Under the pieces are notes generated by a model that was not told where the DNA came from, searched no databases, and saw nothing but the letters and a program-made list of their open reading frames with translations. This document shows, piece by piece, positions 37,801-51,742 of a DNA stretch of 64,000 nt. The position numbers and the translations under genes are program-made. Source of the stretch: Drosophila miranda. Its lineage: Eukaryota > Arthropoda > Insecta > Diptera > Drosophilidae. The stretch covers positions 868,001-932,000 of the forward strand of contig NC_046678.1 of assembly GCF_003369915.1 (NCBI RefSeq). Reading direction: 5' to 3'. The first letter of the stretch is position 1. The number at the start of each line of letters is the position of its first letter.

Positions 37801-40789
37801 ATACGGTTCCTGTGTATGGTGCCCTCAGTACAAAGTACACCAGGACCGTATAGAATCAGTACAGAAAAACTTTTTACTCTTTGCTCTGCGGGGCCTTAAC
37901 TGGGATGCGGGTGTAAGACTCCCATCTTACTCTAGTAGACTACTATTAGTAAACCTCCCATCCTTAGTTAACCGTAGAAAAATGCTTGGTGTGATATTTA
38001 TGCACAACTTGATCAGGGGTGACATAGACAGCCCTGATCTGTTGAGCCGCATAAACTTCACGATTCCTATAAGACTGACTAGAAATTTTATACCGTTGTT
38101 CCTTCCACTTTGTAGATCGAATTATTCCTTGCATGAACCGTTTAGGGTCTTATGCTCGGATTATAATTCCCTCTACCATATTATATCCACCACTAATTCT
38201 CTTCCTCTTATTAAATTATTAATCCTTACACACCTTTCTATTAATTAATAACTGTAGTGGTATTTGTACTTTGATTGCATGCTTAGTTTCTTAGTAAGTT
38301 TAGTACTAATTTTCCTCGAATGTTAGTCTAATAGCTATCTTTCTTGCATGTTCGCGTTTGGTTCGGCTACGCACCGCGCGTCATGCGGCAGCGCCCCTCG
38401 GTCGGTTGGGCGGGAGGAGGGCTGCGTTTTGCCTGGGATCCGCGCGTAACAGCCTTCTGCTGGTGTCACACGGGCCACTTGACGGTGCAGTAACTGCATC
38501 GCCTCTTGAAAGATGCAGTCATTGCATGTCAACGTCCAAAGATAATACCCGGTACTCGAAAAGCTGAAAAATGTATTATATTTTTGGTAGAGTAGAGTAG
38601 ATGTGGATGTGTGTAACAGAAGGAAGCGTTTTCGACCGTATAAAGTAAATATATTCTTGATCAGTATTAAACAAAAAAATTTTGTACTGAATGGGAAAAT
38701 CCAGTAGGCCGACTATCGAGTTGTCATTCGGAATGGAACCTATATTCTCTCGGAAATAAAGCCTTTCTAAATAATAGAAAAGAGCTCTTTGTCTCTATTT
38801 CTCAATCAAAAATACGAACCATAGAAACGTAAAAATATATTGTATATGTTACATAAAACTCACAACGTTCCAGCTCCTTATGTTTTCGAGGAATATTGTT
38901 TTCCAAAGATTTTCCAACTAAAAAACATAAATTTTAGTAGCTGAGTATTTAAGATGATCATCTCGCAAGGTTAATTTTAAATAATTTGTAGTCAACTTAT
39001 TTCTTATTTAAAGTAAAAAAAAAACATTTAATAATACTTTTTTTTTGCAGATACCATCATTTGACAGCGATGTAAGTAGAAACTAAATATTGGAGTATTA
39101 ACGGCATTGGTGGAAAGAGAGAGGGTGTTATGTAACGCTGCGGTTTGAAACCAGACAGAATATTGGTCATTAGGTGAAAGGGATAGACGGAGTTCAGAAA
39201 TGTATTATACCATTGAGTTACATAAATCATAAGATGGAAATATGTATAGCGAAAACTGAGTAACGGGTAGTATAGTGTCTGCGGTACGTGTCACGCGCCT
39301 TCCCTCCCCCCTCCAAACGATTAAAACCACTTAAACTCTTGACATTTGTGACAACATTTTTGCAAGGACGACTAGGACGGTGCTACAAATTAAGATTTGA
39401 AATGTTTAACGATTTTTGATTTGCAGGCGGAAGATCTCTTTGATGATATACTACAAAACGACTCGTTTAATTTTGATAAAAATTTCAACTCCGAGCTTTA
39501 TATTAAACAGGAACCACACAGCTTGACGGATGCTGAAATAAATGCTATGGCAAAAGATCGACAAAAAAAGGATAACCACAATATGAGTAATCGCACTACA
39601 TGTGTACTTTTTTTCCGAGTGGTGTTTACTTATTTATATCCTCTGATTTTCAGTTGAGCGCAGACGACGCTTTAATATTAATGACAGGATCAAAGAACTG
39701 GGTACCCTTTTGCCAAAAGGTAGTGATGCTTTTTACGAAGTCGTCCGTGATATTCGCCCTAACAAAGGAACAATATTAAAATCATCTGTGGATTATATCA
39801 AATGCCTAAAGCATGAGGTTACTCGCCTGAGACAAAATGAGTGCCGGCAGCGTCAGATGGAAATACAGAACCGCAAGCTTATGTCTCGCATTAGGGTAAA
39901 GTATTAAAATTATATCTTCCAAATAAATATTTTCGCGGTCATTAATAGATATATTTATATTTTTTAGGAGCTGGAAATGCAGGCCAAGTCACAAGATATT
40001 ACTTTATCGGACTACCACGTAACATCAGTATCGGCACCCACCCCAGCAAACTTATATCTCAAAAGTTCAAGCCCTACTCCACCTGTTTCTCAAAGTCGTC
40101 GTTCACTTTTGGACGAATTAATAGTTGTTGAAAGAAAAGTAAGTTTCTACACACTAAGTAAATTTTTCCAGCAAAATTAAGTTAAAATTTGTTCTATAAA
40201 GATACCAGTAATAAATACCAGCGAAGCCAGCATGGGTATGAATCAGATCGATGAGCTCATGGAAGACTGCAAACACCCGGTTCAAGGGGGCGATCCGATG
40301 TTGTCGTCTCATAGTCACATGCTATCTTCTTCACATTCGCCTACTGCTAATCAGCTGAATTGTACCAGCTATGGACCAAAGAGCAGCTCGAATGCAAATT
40401 CTGGACTGTTTAACGAAACGCCCAGCATCAACATTTCAGATGATCTTACCAACTGCTGCAATATCGCTTGCAGCAATTCATGCTGTATTCATCGCCAGTT
40501 GCAGACACCTGAAGGCCACACAAATAATTGTCATATAAATAGTCAGCAAAGCAACATGGAGGCTGATTCTGTTCAAAACACAGGGTTTGGTAGGCTTGGA
40601 CATTGCAATGGTGATCACGATCCACTGTTTTCATCATCCCAACGTTCACATGGTCCATTGGACGATGATCAACATCATTCTGTTGGCTTGTCTGCTGCGA
40701 TGATAAACGATTCGCTTACTTCCTTAGTAGACGAAAGTCAAAGTGAACCTATGATTCTTACTTCTGATACTTTGGATATTGACTTATGA
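25823..40789 (+). CDS. Mitf: Mitf, bHLH-leucine-zipper transcription factor
   Basis: MiT/TFE-family regulator of lysosomal and V-ATPase genes. Common exons: 29985-30318, 30375-30494, 30564-30992, 39051-39071 (21 nt), 39427-39586, 39654-39895, 39968-40138, 40202-40789. Two alternative first exons, 25823-26001 and 29310-29878, both end in phase 2 and splice to 29985, giving about 747 or 877 residues. Landmarks: a poly-Gln segment; [19 protein letters not shown], the conserved MiT N-terminal block; an acidic [12 protein letters not shown] activation segment; the basic region and helix ([20 protein letters not shown]) with ELGTLLPKG; then a leucine zipper in 39654-40138; and a Ser/His/Cys-rich tail ending in DTLDIDL. 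The 8 kb intron before the micro-exon holds a DINE-1 and a LINE. The acceptor before 40202 (AAAG) is weak, so that boundary is the least certain. Confidence 0.93.
26040..26690. repeat. ATGTACATA-type simple repeat tract in Mitf intron 1
   Basis: Dense alternation of TACATA, ATGTAC and TATATG units. The open frames here have Tyr/Ile/Thr-rich translations produced by the repeat. No gene is supported. Confidence 0.7.
27290..28230 (-). mobile_element. DINE-1 Helitron with internal foreign segment
   Basis: Begins with GTTGTAAGTTGCTGCAACC and ATACCCGATACTTAGTCAG and ends CTTTTATCGGGTAG. Within it, about 27866-28015 replaces ordinary DINE-1 sequence with a CAG/GAT-rich stretch unlike any other copy in the window. 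Lies in intron 1 of Mitf. Confidence 0.8.
29310..29878 (+). CDS. Mitf: Mitf alternative first coding exon
   Basis: Starts at ATG 29310 and ends in phase 2 at a GTATGT donor, joining the common exon at 29985. It adds about 190 residues with an acidic [12 protein letters not shown] segment and [13 protein letters not shown]. Its end phase matches that of the upstream first exon (25823-26001), so the two are mutually exclusive starts. RNA evidence is not available here. Confidence 0.75.
31841..32750 (-). mobile_element. DINE-1 / ISY-like Helitron
   Basis: Starts ACGAGGGGGAACGTTGTGAG with the hairpin and ends ACTCATTTTGAGTATCGGGT. It carries the GA-rich tract AGAGAGAGACGGAGCGAGAG (about 32420). 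It lies in the long Mitf intron and is antisense to Mitf. Confidence 0.85.
32760..34180. other. Mitf intron sequence without recognised genes
   Basis: AT-rich. A segment near 33583-33620 (TTTGGTGCACAAAATTGTTT) recurs at 27230-27260, so an unnamed dispersed repeat is present. A 118-codon minus-strand open frame at 33041-33397 shows no recognisable domain. Confidence 0.4.
34519..35509 (+). pseudogene. LINE ORF1 (PHD-type zinc-finger nucleic-acid-binding protein), broken
   Basis: Starts at ATG 34519 with a Cys/His cluster of PHD type ([15 protein letters not shown]). A TGA at 34687-34689 stands where the EAC motif suggests a zinc-ligand Cys codon. The frame continues to about 34840, where a frameshift moves the rest into another frame running to 35509. 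That last part has an RRM-like [20 protein letters not shown] segment and a Ser/Thr/Pro-rich tail. Family role: chaperone that coats the LINE RNA. Confidence 0.75.
35521..38248 (+). pseudogene. LINE ORF2 (endonuclease and reverse transcriptase), broken
   Basis: An APE-type endonuclease at the N-terminus ([21 protein letters not shown]) is followed by a reverse transcriptase with [32 protein letters not shown] and the YADD catalytic box at about 37507-37518. The first frame stops at 37612-37614. The C-terminal part ([18 protein letters not shown] onward, to 38248) is in another frame. The segment expected between YADD and that part is missing, so a deletion of several tens of bases plus a frameshift near 37580 is the likely lesion. 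No ATG is evident close to the start. Confidence 0.85.
38345..38535. other. GC-rich island after the LINE
   Basis: About 190 bases, clearly GC-rich (CACCGCGCGTCATGCGGCAG, GGGCGGGAGGAGGG) in an AT-rich intron. It contains an inverted pair CTGCATCGC..GATGCAG near 38484-38516. I do not recognise it; it might be part of the LINE 3' end, a separate repeat, or a regulatory element. Confidence 0.4.
38546..38680 (+). mobile_element. DINE-1 5' fragment
   Basis: CCGGTACTCGAAAAGCTG, GGATGTGTGTAAC, AGAAGGAAGCG and ATATATTCTTGATCAG follow the DINE-1 5' order. Truncated before the tetranucleotide tract. Confidence 0.6.
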
Positions 40790-42240
40790 ATCATCAACTT
40801 TTGCAATACATCAGTAGTCCAAAGTCTACAAATTAGTATTATGCAGTAGGCGTGGCTGAAATCATCGCAATCACACTATATAAATTTGTTATATACACAT
40901 GTACATATTAATTATCCACAGTATTGGAAATCTATAGAAAAGTTTGGATAAAAAGAAAATTAGAAAAAGGCTTGCTCAATGAATTATAGTGAAATTTTGA
41001 CGTAAATTTTTTGTCTTTTCGCACAAAAACTTAATTAGTATTTACTAATAATTTTATTCATATGTCAAAATGTCCAAATATGTTATAATACATTTAACTT
41101 TCTGTGGACTGATTGAAGTCTTAAAGCCATATGTATGTTATGTATTTAACGATTACTGGAATTACTAATGATTACCAATCCGTAGGACAATGTCAAAATC
41201 CTTCTTCCACATTCACTTTGATCTTAGTAGAAAACGAGTATATAAATATATATGCATTGTTTCCCCATAATACATTCCAATTTTGTAAGCAATTCTAATT
41301 TTGTAATAGATTACTATGTAGGATATGTATGCAATTATTACGTATCTAAGATTTTCAGAAGAAATTGTTTTTTAATGTTTAAATGAAAACTGTTGGGTGA
41401 GTAGCAGAAGAAATGAAAGTCCTTGTGTTATTATTATACGAATAATTATTATATATTTTATAATAATACTGAGTACAAGATATGTACAACAAATTTGTTA
41501 TATTTAGTATTTGATGCTGTATTTTTCTTGTTTAATTGTTACACTTGTTGATTTATTTAATTGATAAAAGTTAAAATTAAATTGTGTTTTCTTGAATACA
41601 TTCCAGCAGTGCTTCTCCACCCGTTCCAGCAAACTGGCTTATAAAAAAATATTCCGGTTATCAGTATTACCATAGGATGTGACCTTGGCCCTCACTGACC
41701 ACTGGTCATATCACAACAAAATCCTGGAAAAGGAATAGAGTATAGAGTTCAAATCGCCCAAGATCCAACACCAAATCAAGTTGTGGAGAATTTGCGTGTC
41801 CGTAAAATCGTACAAATTATCATTCAAAAGGTATCTGGACGCGGGGTCGCCTGAAACTATTGTAATGAAAGAAATTGTATTTTTATTATTTTGAACCCTA
41901 ATTGACTGGGAACATTTACAAACAGCCAAAACAGGAAATTCTGGGAGGCTGCAGTGTTATAAAAGTTATTCTATATAAGAAAACTAAGCAAAATTATATT
42001 TTTCTCACAGACGCACAATGAAGCCTTCGGGCATTTCAGCATGAAAAATATTCACTTCTGAACGATTAAAGATATTTTCATAGCATAAATTGTATTTTTA
42101 TTTTATCGTACAATATCTTGGAGCTTTCAATGCGTTGCTAAAGTTGCACTTTGGTGTAGGAGCATATGTATTTGCTCAAAGCTCATTTTAAAACTCAGTT
42201 AAAATTTTGTTGTTGATCAAAGTAGTTTTAAAGTCAAGTT
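40790..42240. other. Mitf 3' region and intergenic DNA
   Basis: The first several hundred bases are probably the Mitf 3' UTR. At 41600-41960 composition is less AT-rich and the minus strand has a splice-acceptor-like TAGTTTCAG before a 48-codon open stretch. I could not match the translations, and no complete gene can be drawn. Confidence 0.35.
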
Positions 42241-42248
42241 TTAAAGTA

Positions 42249-42680
42249 TAGGGGTATATTAGACTTATGGTGAAAGTGTATAGTGTAAAACCCAGAAGGA
42301 AGCGTTTCCGGCATCATAAAATACACGTATATTCTTGATCAGCATCAATAGCCTAGCCGAGCGATATAGCCTTGTCGGCCGTGTCCGTCTTGATTGACGC
42401 CTAGTGCTCAGAGGCCATAAGAGCTAGAAAAACTATATTTTGTATCCAGACTCCTGTGATATCACACTGAATTAAGTTTGTTTCAAGTGACGAAAATCTG
42501 TAGCATACACGATTTTAAAGATACGAGAAAATCAAAAACTCATAATCATAGAGATTTACCATATATTTGCAAACTGCAGAATCTGAATTAGAGCCGATCA
42601 TTATTAGACATAAGTATCAAATGAAATTTTAGTCACACACTCTTTCTAATGCGCCAAAACATACCGAGATAGAAGAAAAT
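42249..42680 (+). mobile_element. DINE-1 fragment
   Basis: GGGGTATATTAGACTTATGG, AGAAGGAAGCGTTTCCGGC, ATTCTTGATCAGCATCAATA and later segments TAAGAGCTAG and TATCACAC follow the DINE-1 order. The tetranucleotide tract and 3' end are reduced. Confidence 0.75.
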
Positions 42681-42979
42681 ATTGTACTATTAAACTAACA
42701 ACCAAACAGGTAAAATTTGAGAAATTAAAATATTTAAATTTATGTAGTATTCAGTTAAGACAAATTCCGTCTACCGATAACTTCTTACTGCTGCTAGTGA
42801 AATATTGAGGTAGAAAATCTAATGAAAATGATCCCCCTTTAATATGCTCTTATACTATCTTATTCTAGAATTTAAAACCGATTTTATATACATATACATA
42901 TTTATTAAGGATCTAATCAATTATTTTCAGCGTAGAACAAATCGAATTCCAATGTTACACTTTAGGTTCTTCAAACGAT

Positions 42980-43765
<786 letters not shown>

Positions 43766-43799
43766 ATTATTTATTTATTGCTTAAGCAGCGATAAATTT

Positions 43800-46200
43800 T
43801 GTACTAAGTAAAATGTGTTTCTTTTTTTTCTATTTCAATTGACGTGTAAGCAATTTATGTAGTGAGGCAGTGGACTGTCAAAATAAAAAATAGTACTACA
43901 CTAAAAATACTAGAATTTAGTCGGTATTTTCTATGCCACCAAATATTACAAAAAAAATAATAGGCTCTGCACACTGAGCCCATCCCGGGGGATTTTATCG
44001 GTTAGGTCTGCGCATCGGCCAACATCTATTTTTCATCCCAAACACCTATGTAGTTTTTTTTTTTTTTTTTTGGAGGTACCCGAAGCAGAGATCTGATCGG
44101 GTCAAGATTTGCTATGCATAATTTGTTTACACGTTTTAAACGATGGTCGAGGATCTCATCAACACGCAAAAGAATTCCTGAATGATTTATTGGAAGTGCT
44201 GAAAAATAGTAATAAATAAGTTTCTAATTACACAATACACAATATTTTGCGATTGCAGATCGTATCTGTACTGCTGACTGATTAGTCACCAGAACTACTG
44301 CTGCTATCGGGCTGTTCGCATATTTTGCTGTTGAACCACAGCCGAAATAATTGCTACATCTTCATCATCCATTATAAGAAAAAAATTAAAAAATTTTCCG
44401 CGCAAATTCAATGGACTTGTTTTTGACGGATGGTGCCAGTGTGAATCGGAGTTTCACATCTGTAAAAAATTCCCACTGTTCCCCGTAAGGCCGTACGCGC
44501 CACCCAGCCACCAACTAGCTCAGCGCCTACTCCATGAGCCAACGCATGCATCTTGAAACGTGCATGTGCGCGGAGAGTCTGGCGGCAGCCTGGTGAAAGG
44601 TGATAACGCTACTTTTGAAATTCAGGAGGGGCGTTTGGTTGGAAAAATTTGTTTAATAAACATTATTGGTACTCAAAGAAAGTCCGCTATGGGTGGAGAT
44701 TCCGCAGAGGAGGTCTCGACCATTTCGACACGCACGGATACCGGCGCACACTTATACACCAACGGAGAAACACAGAACCCAGCCCCTTAAACTGCTGATT
44801 TATAAGTACCCAGAAATCGTGATATAACAATAAACGACGAAAGCCAATGTCTAAACAAACGAAAGAAGAGTCAATTTGTTTGCATGTGATATTTAATGAG
44901 CAATGCGACTACGCTTTACCAAATCCGATCTTAGCACGAGCTCTGCGCAAAACTCCATCCTAACGGTAACACACACTGCTATTACATTCTGCAAAATTCT
45001 GATAGTGTGCTAAAATATATAATAGTCTATCAAAATTAGCTCAGACAATGCTAATATAGTGCTGGTTTAAAATACATTGCGTAAAAGATTTTTTCGAATT
45101 TCAATTTAATTAAACCAATATTAGGTTTAAGAATGAAAATATTTCAAGTGGTATATTTCTTCATTCAAGCTTCATTGATTACTTTCTTCGTGTGTTTCTA
45201 TTTAGTACTTTAAACGCACAAACGCCGGGAATATCATGAGGTCTGTATATAAACGCAATACAATGAGCTTTTCATTAACAAGTTATATTCTCCGATAGGG
45301 AACATATTGCATCACAAAATATTAGTTCTTAAACTGTTACATAAGTACCCTGAATATTTTTTGCTTACACATATTTGATTACTGAGTAAGTAAGTAATTT
45401 ATTTATTAAAATATGTATAAACAACTTATGCCATGTCATAATATTTTGTGATTTAATTTAAATATGTATTTAAGCCTAAAAATATTTGTTTAAAAAATCA
45501 AATTATTGTTCATCCCTAGAATTTTAAACCTTACATTTTGGAAAGTGGTCGATCGGTGTTTATCGGTTATACATGTCTTTTAATTTCTTTTTAAATTATT
45601 TTTGGAAACGAATAAATTAAAGAAAATATATTTGGTAACTCAAATATTATACATAAGTGCATGTTTATTCGTACATTCGCAATTATGTATTTATCTATCT
45701 ATTTAAGTGTCTAAACATAGGTGCCACAAAAATAATATCAGTGGTGTGGTGCTTGTTATTTTCTGGATTTCGTTGTCCTGTTAAGACTATTTGTCATATT
45801 GCTGAATTGTTATTTTTTAACTACAACATTAATCGATAACTTTATTAAAAACATGCATTAAAAATCCATACCTCTGTCTATATAGTTGTGTTGTTTACGC
45901 ATGCCGTTGTTGGGACGTACATATGTATGTATATAGTCATAAACATTCTACGTTATTCAAATTTTGTATTTATATATGTATATGCATTTTAACACTTGAG
46001 TTTTCCACTAAAACTTACAATGCATCAGGATACTTTTTCAGATTCTGAAAAATAAAACGGTCTACATACATAAATTTCGGAAATTTACTAAGGGAATAAA
46101 ACTCAGGAAATAAAATTATATATAATAACCTAACACATACATATTCCTGCATTGGTGTATGTACGCATGTGAGAAATGATTTGGTACGTCCTGTGAAGTA
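43800..46200. other. Intergenic region between Arf102F and pho
   Basis: Contains a less AT-rich block at 44430-44800 in which an open frame at 44689-44790 (ATG start, about 33 codons) ends at TAA. No family match, and it may be an upstream noncoding exon or an unknown repeat. The rest, 45000-46150, is AT-rich with TATGTATA simple sequence. Confidence 0.4.
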
Positions 46201-46213
46201 CAAAAAGTGTATA

Positions 46214-48275
<2,062 letters not shown>

Positions 48276-48670
48276 CAAGTTTGTATATTTTTAAATGGTA
48301 TGAATAGAATATATGTATTGTAAGATTATGTTTATAATATAGTATGTAAGAATCTTTCCCAAACATACATGGATGAAAATAAAAGTAAAATGCTTCTCAA
48401 CAAAATTTTCTCTAGACAACCTTAAGAAAGGTAAAAAAAATAATAATTGTATACAAATCTATTAAAAATGTAGCTGGCTTAATATAGAAAGCTTCTAGTA
48501 ACTCGATTGGGAAAGTGGGAAGATGGCATGCTCATTTGCCAAAAGGGGACTAACGCGTTCGAATCATTTGAGTTTTGTTTCAGTTTTCAGTGCAAGACTT
48601 AGCAAGATAAAAAAAACGAGTATTGGAAAAGATTTGCCCGTGGCCATGGTTCGGTTGTGGCCAACCCTAA

Positions 48671-49331
48671 CTAAATTTTCACAGAAAGAAGATGTATCAA
48701 ATCTGACAATTGCGCCTGTATTTCGCCGGTAGGCGTTGGTTTGTAATGGCAGTGTTTGGCGGAAATCCCCAATGTTCGGTTAAGTGCTTCTAATGCACGT
48801 TTATGATTTTCGATGCTGACAAAACTATGCCGATTTTTTGCAATATTACATATAGGTTCCCGAATATTTTGAAGATATAACGGTAATTTTAATGCTAAAT
48901 AAGCCGTACGGTATCCTAACAATGTGGCTGCTTTTCCTGAAGAAGCAACTGTAACTGCAATATAGGATCTCGAACGAGCAGTGGCTAAAACCATTGACAT
49001 GAATTTCTTACCAATTCCACCAGGGGCATAAAGGAAATATAAACCACCATTTCCATCATTAATTGCTTTCATTAATGTATCATAATGTTGAGGATTCAAC
49101 AGGGGTACATTTTCTTGAACAGCAAAATTCCATTCCTCCCCGTTCCAATTCTCGATTAAATGCGTCATTCATTCCACGATTTGGCGCTGGCATTCCTAAC
49201 CTGTGTAATAAACTACCGCATATGAGGTTACACTTGTCTTTGATCAATATTAAAGCTTGATTATGTATCTCTTCATTAATTTCAAGATCGGGATTTCTGG
49301 AAATCAAATGCCACAGGTTAGATGGGTTCAA
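48671..49331 (-). pseudogene. Helitron Rep/helicase (PIF1-type) remnant
   Basis: Two overlapping frames. The upstream one (49080-49331) has HRLGMPAPNRGMNDAFNREL; the downstream one (48671-49168) has LNPQHYDTLMKAINDGNGG, YFLYAPGGIGKKF (a Walker A with the usual Thr/Ser after Lys replaced), AVTVASSGKAATLLG and ALKLPL..CNIAKN. These match the helicase part of autonomous Helitrons, which are also the relatives of DINE-1. The segment that normally holds Walker B (a DE pair) is missing before KRALEALNRTL. One frameshift joins the two frames at about 49140. Replication-initiator motifs were not found. Confidence 0.8.
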
Positions 49332-49590
49332 TGGAGAGCATGTCGAGGGGCAGTTTTTTGTTCTTAAGTAGTTTCTTTCCGTATATTTCGTATCCTTCTT
49401 GAATTTAAAAATGCATTAAAAACAATAAAAATTACTTACACAATTAAAAAATTCCAAACAAAAAAAACAGGTATATTTATTAAACGCCTACGCGTTTCTG
49501 TTTTGATTCAAAATTCAAATGATTTCATGTTTTGAAAAACGCAGCCAAGCCGGTGCCCTAGCAACATTTTCAGCGACTAATTTTTATATT

Positions 49591-50015
49591 CAGCCAGGCT
49601 CCGTTTTTCATTTACTTTTGCGGATTACGTTCTTAGCCAAAACGTTTCGTTTTAAGGTTGTCCAGTTTTCACATATTTTGCTGTTTGCACCAAAAGGAAA
49701 ATTGTTGTTGCCTTGGCTATTTTTTTTCAAGCCAAATTTAAGGTTATTTATTTAGAAAGAAAGAAAAAGTGAAATTTCCCTGATATAGGTGACAAGTTGA
49801 TGTCAATGCATCAATAAGTCATCTATTTTTTTCCTTTTGCACTTAAGGTTCGTTTCGTTGTATAAAAAGCCGTTTAATTTTCATTTCGTCAACGAAAAAG
49901 TTTTCGTTTTGAAAACGAATAAATCTTGCGGAATGCGAAAACGGGAGCCCCAATTTATGCGTATTCAAAAGTAAATCGGAAAATTTTTGTGAATGTGAAA
50001 AACGATGCCTGGCTG
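49591..50015. mobile_element. Small TIR element (hAT-like MITE candidate)
   Basis: The ends are inverted: CAGCCAGGCTCCGTTTTTCA at 49591-49610 and its inverse, reading CAGCCAGGCATCGTTTTTCA from 50015 downward. Total 425 bases, no coding capacity. The 8 bases outside each end (TTTATATT and ATTATATC) agree at six positions, which suggests an 8-base target duplication as made by hAT transposases. Confidence 0.6.
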
Positions 50016-50029
50016 ATTATATCTACATA

Positions 50030-51115
50030 GATATATGTACCTGCAGTAGTTTCATATCATATATTCTCATGTTTCATATGATTCAAAAGTGGCAACACCC
50101 GAAAATTTTAAATTTTAATCGATTTTATTCCATTTAACACGGTTCAAAATAACATAACGCAAATAGATAAAAACACACAGCTCTCAAACAGCTAGAAACC
50201 TAACAAAAACAAGAAAGAGAATATGTAAATATGTAATATGTAAAGAGAATATGTACATACATATTTGTTTCTTTTTCCTTTTTTGCGTATACATACATAC
50301 ATATGTAACAGCATTTGCTGGTCAGATCAATTGTAGATAGAAAAAATTTAGGGGAATTCCCTTTGTTGTGGAAATTTAAGGGGACTACATTTTTGCAATA
50401 GAAATGTTGGTTTTGTGAACTATCAATGCAATCAGACGTGTTTGGTAAAGAAATTTTTTATACGCAAATTTTTTTTTTTTTGTGAAACATGGATCAAATT
50501 CCTTTCCTTTAAGGCTTCCTACATTCCTACATTGGGACCGATTGTGACCCTAATAAATTTATTTTTAAATTTTCTCCACTTTTTCTCTCCAGCGAATGCA
50601 AATTTGTATGATCTTTAGAAACAGTTTGCCTCATGGCTATTTCTTTGTATTCTCCCTGAAAGGTTGGCTTGTTGTAGCCGTCTACGGATCGTTGGAGCAC
50701 TATCTTCTAGTCCAATTTCTGCTCCAATAGCGTTTGACGACTTAAATGGATTCACATTCCTCAAAGAGAAGTATGTAGTGGTCAAGTGTTATGATTGTTT
50801 ACTGTGGCCTTACGCAATTTTCTTTACTAGGTTTTCATTCTTAAAGCATTTTACAAAATTATGAGATATTTTCATTTATTTGGTAATGGCCAGAATAGAT
50901 TGGCCTTCTTTTTTCAGACTAAGAGCCATTCGGGCTTATTCCTCTGTACAATAAGACTTTCGGCACATTCTTGTAAGAAAACAACATTTATTTAATTATA
51001 TTTAGACTTTAGCTAAATGAAATGAATGTTAAATGGCCAAAAAGCCAAGAATTTTCAAATTATTCACTTGAATTGACACAATTTCGATAAATGTGATTAT
51101 TATAAACAAATATTT
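50030..51115. other. Intergenic AT-rich stretch
   Basis: Nothing recognisable. Short ATACATATGTA simple sequence at 50220-50310. The open frames at 50415-50864 are AT-rich and Phe/Leu-rich without a domain. Confidence 0.4.
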
Positions 51116-51116
51116 G

Positions 51117-51742
51117 TATACCCGATACTCAAAATGAGTATAGGGGTATATAACATTTGTGGTGAAAGTGGATGTGTGTAACGTCAAGAAGGAAAAACCC
51201 AGAATCGTAGAGAATGACTATATCTTCTAGACTGCAGAATCTGAACCAGATCGTATCATTATTATAGCCAGAATCAAGAAAACAATTTCATTCTCTCTCG
51301 CTCTATCTCTCTCTAACACACAGGTTTTATGGTCGGCTTTGCCAATTGCAAAAAGTGAGTTCCCAGATCTCAGAGACTATAAGAGCTAGAGCAACCAAAT
51401 TTGTGATCCATACTCCTGTGATATCGGACCTTGACAAGTTTCTATCAAAATTTTGCCAACCGCTCCCGCAAAAAACGAAAATCTGTGACATCCACAATAT
51501 TGAAGATACGAGAAAACTAAAATCATAGAGAATGACCATATCTATCAGATTGCTGAGTCTAGATCAGATCAGATCATTTTTATAACCAAAAGGAACAAAT
51601 CAATATGCAGTGGCCACGCAGCGCCCGACAACACGCTCAGAATAATTTTCTGTATCTTTCGCACGCACTCTTTGTCGTGTCGTTTAATATTAGCGGCGTC
51701 TACCGAAGGAGAGCCATACTGACTAAGTATCGGGTATATATG
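51117..51742 (+). mobile_element. DINE-1 Helitron with internal deletion
   Basis: Has both termini, ACCCGATACTCAAAATGAGT at the start and ACTAAGTATCGGGTATA at the end. It jumps from the AAGAAGGAA segment straight to CAGAATCGTAGAGAATGAC, so the tetranucleotide tract and neighbouring part are lost. It lies just downstream of the kinesin gene. Confidence 0.8.

Larger units (their letters stand above)
34190..38340 (+). mobile_element. CR1-clade non-LTR retrotransposon (LINE), decayed
   Basis: About 4.1 kb in the sense orientation inside the 8 kb Mitf intron. A CT-rich 5' region (34190-34518) precedes ORF1 (34519-35509) and ORF2 (about 35521-38248). The RT motif [11 protein letters not shown] with YADD and the endonuclease/RT arrangement match the CR1 group, of which DMCR1A is the Drosophila member. 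Both ORFs are broken, so it is not autonomous. The exact 5' and 3' ends are estimates. Confidence 0.8.
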
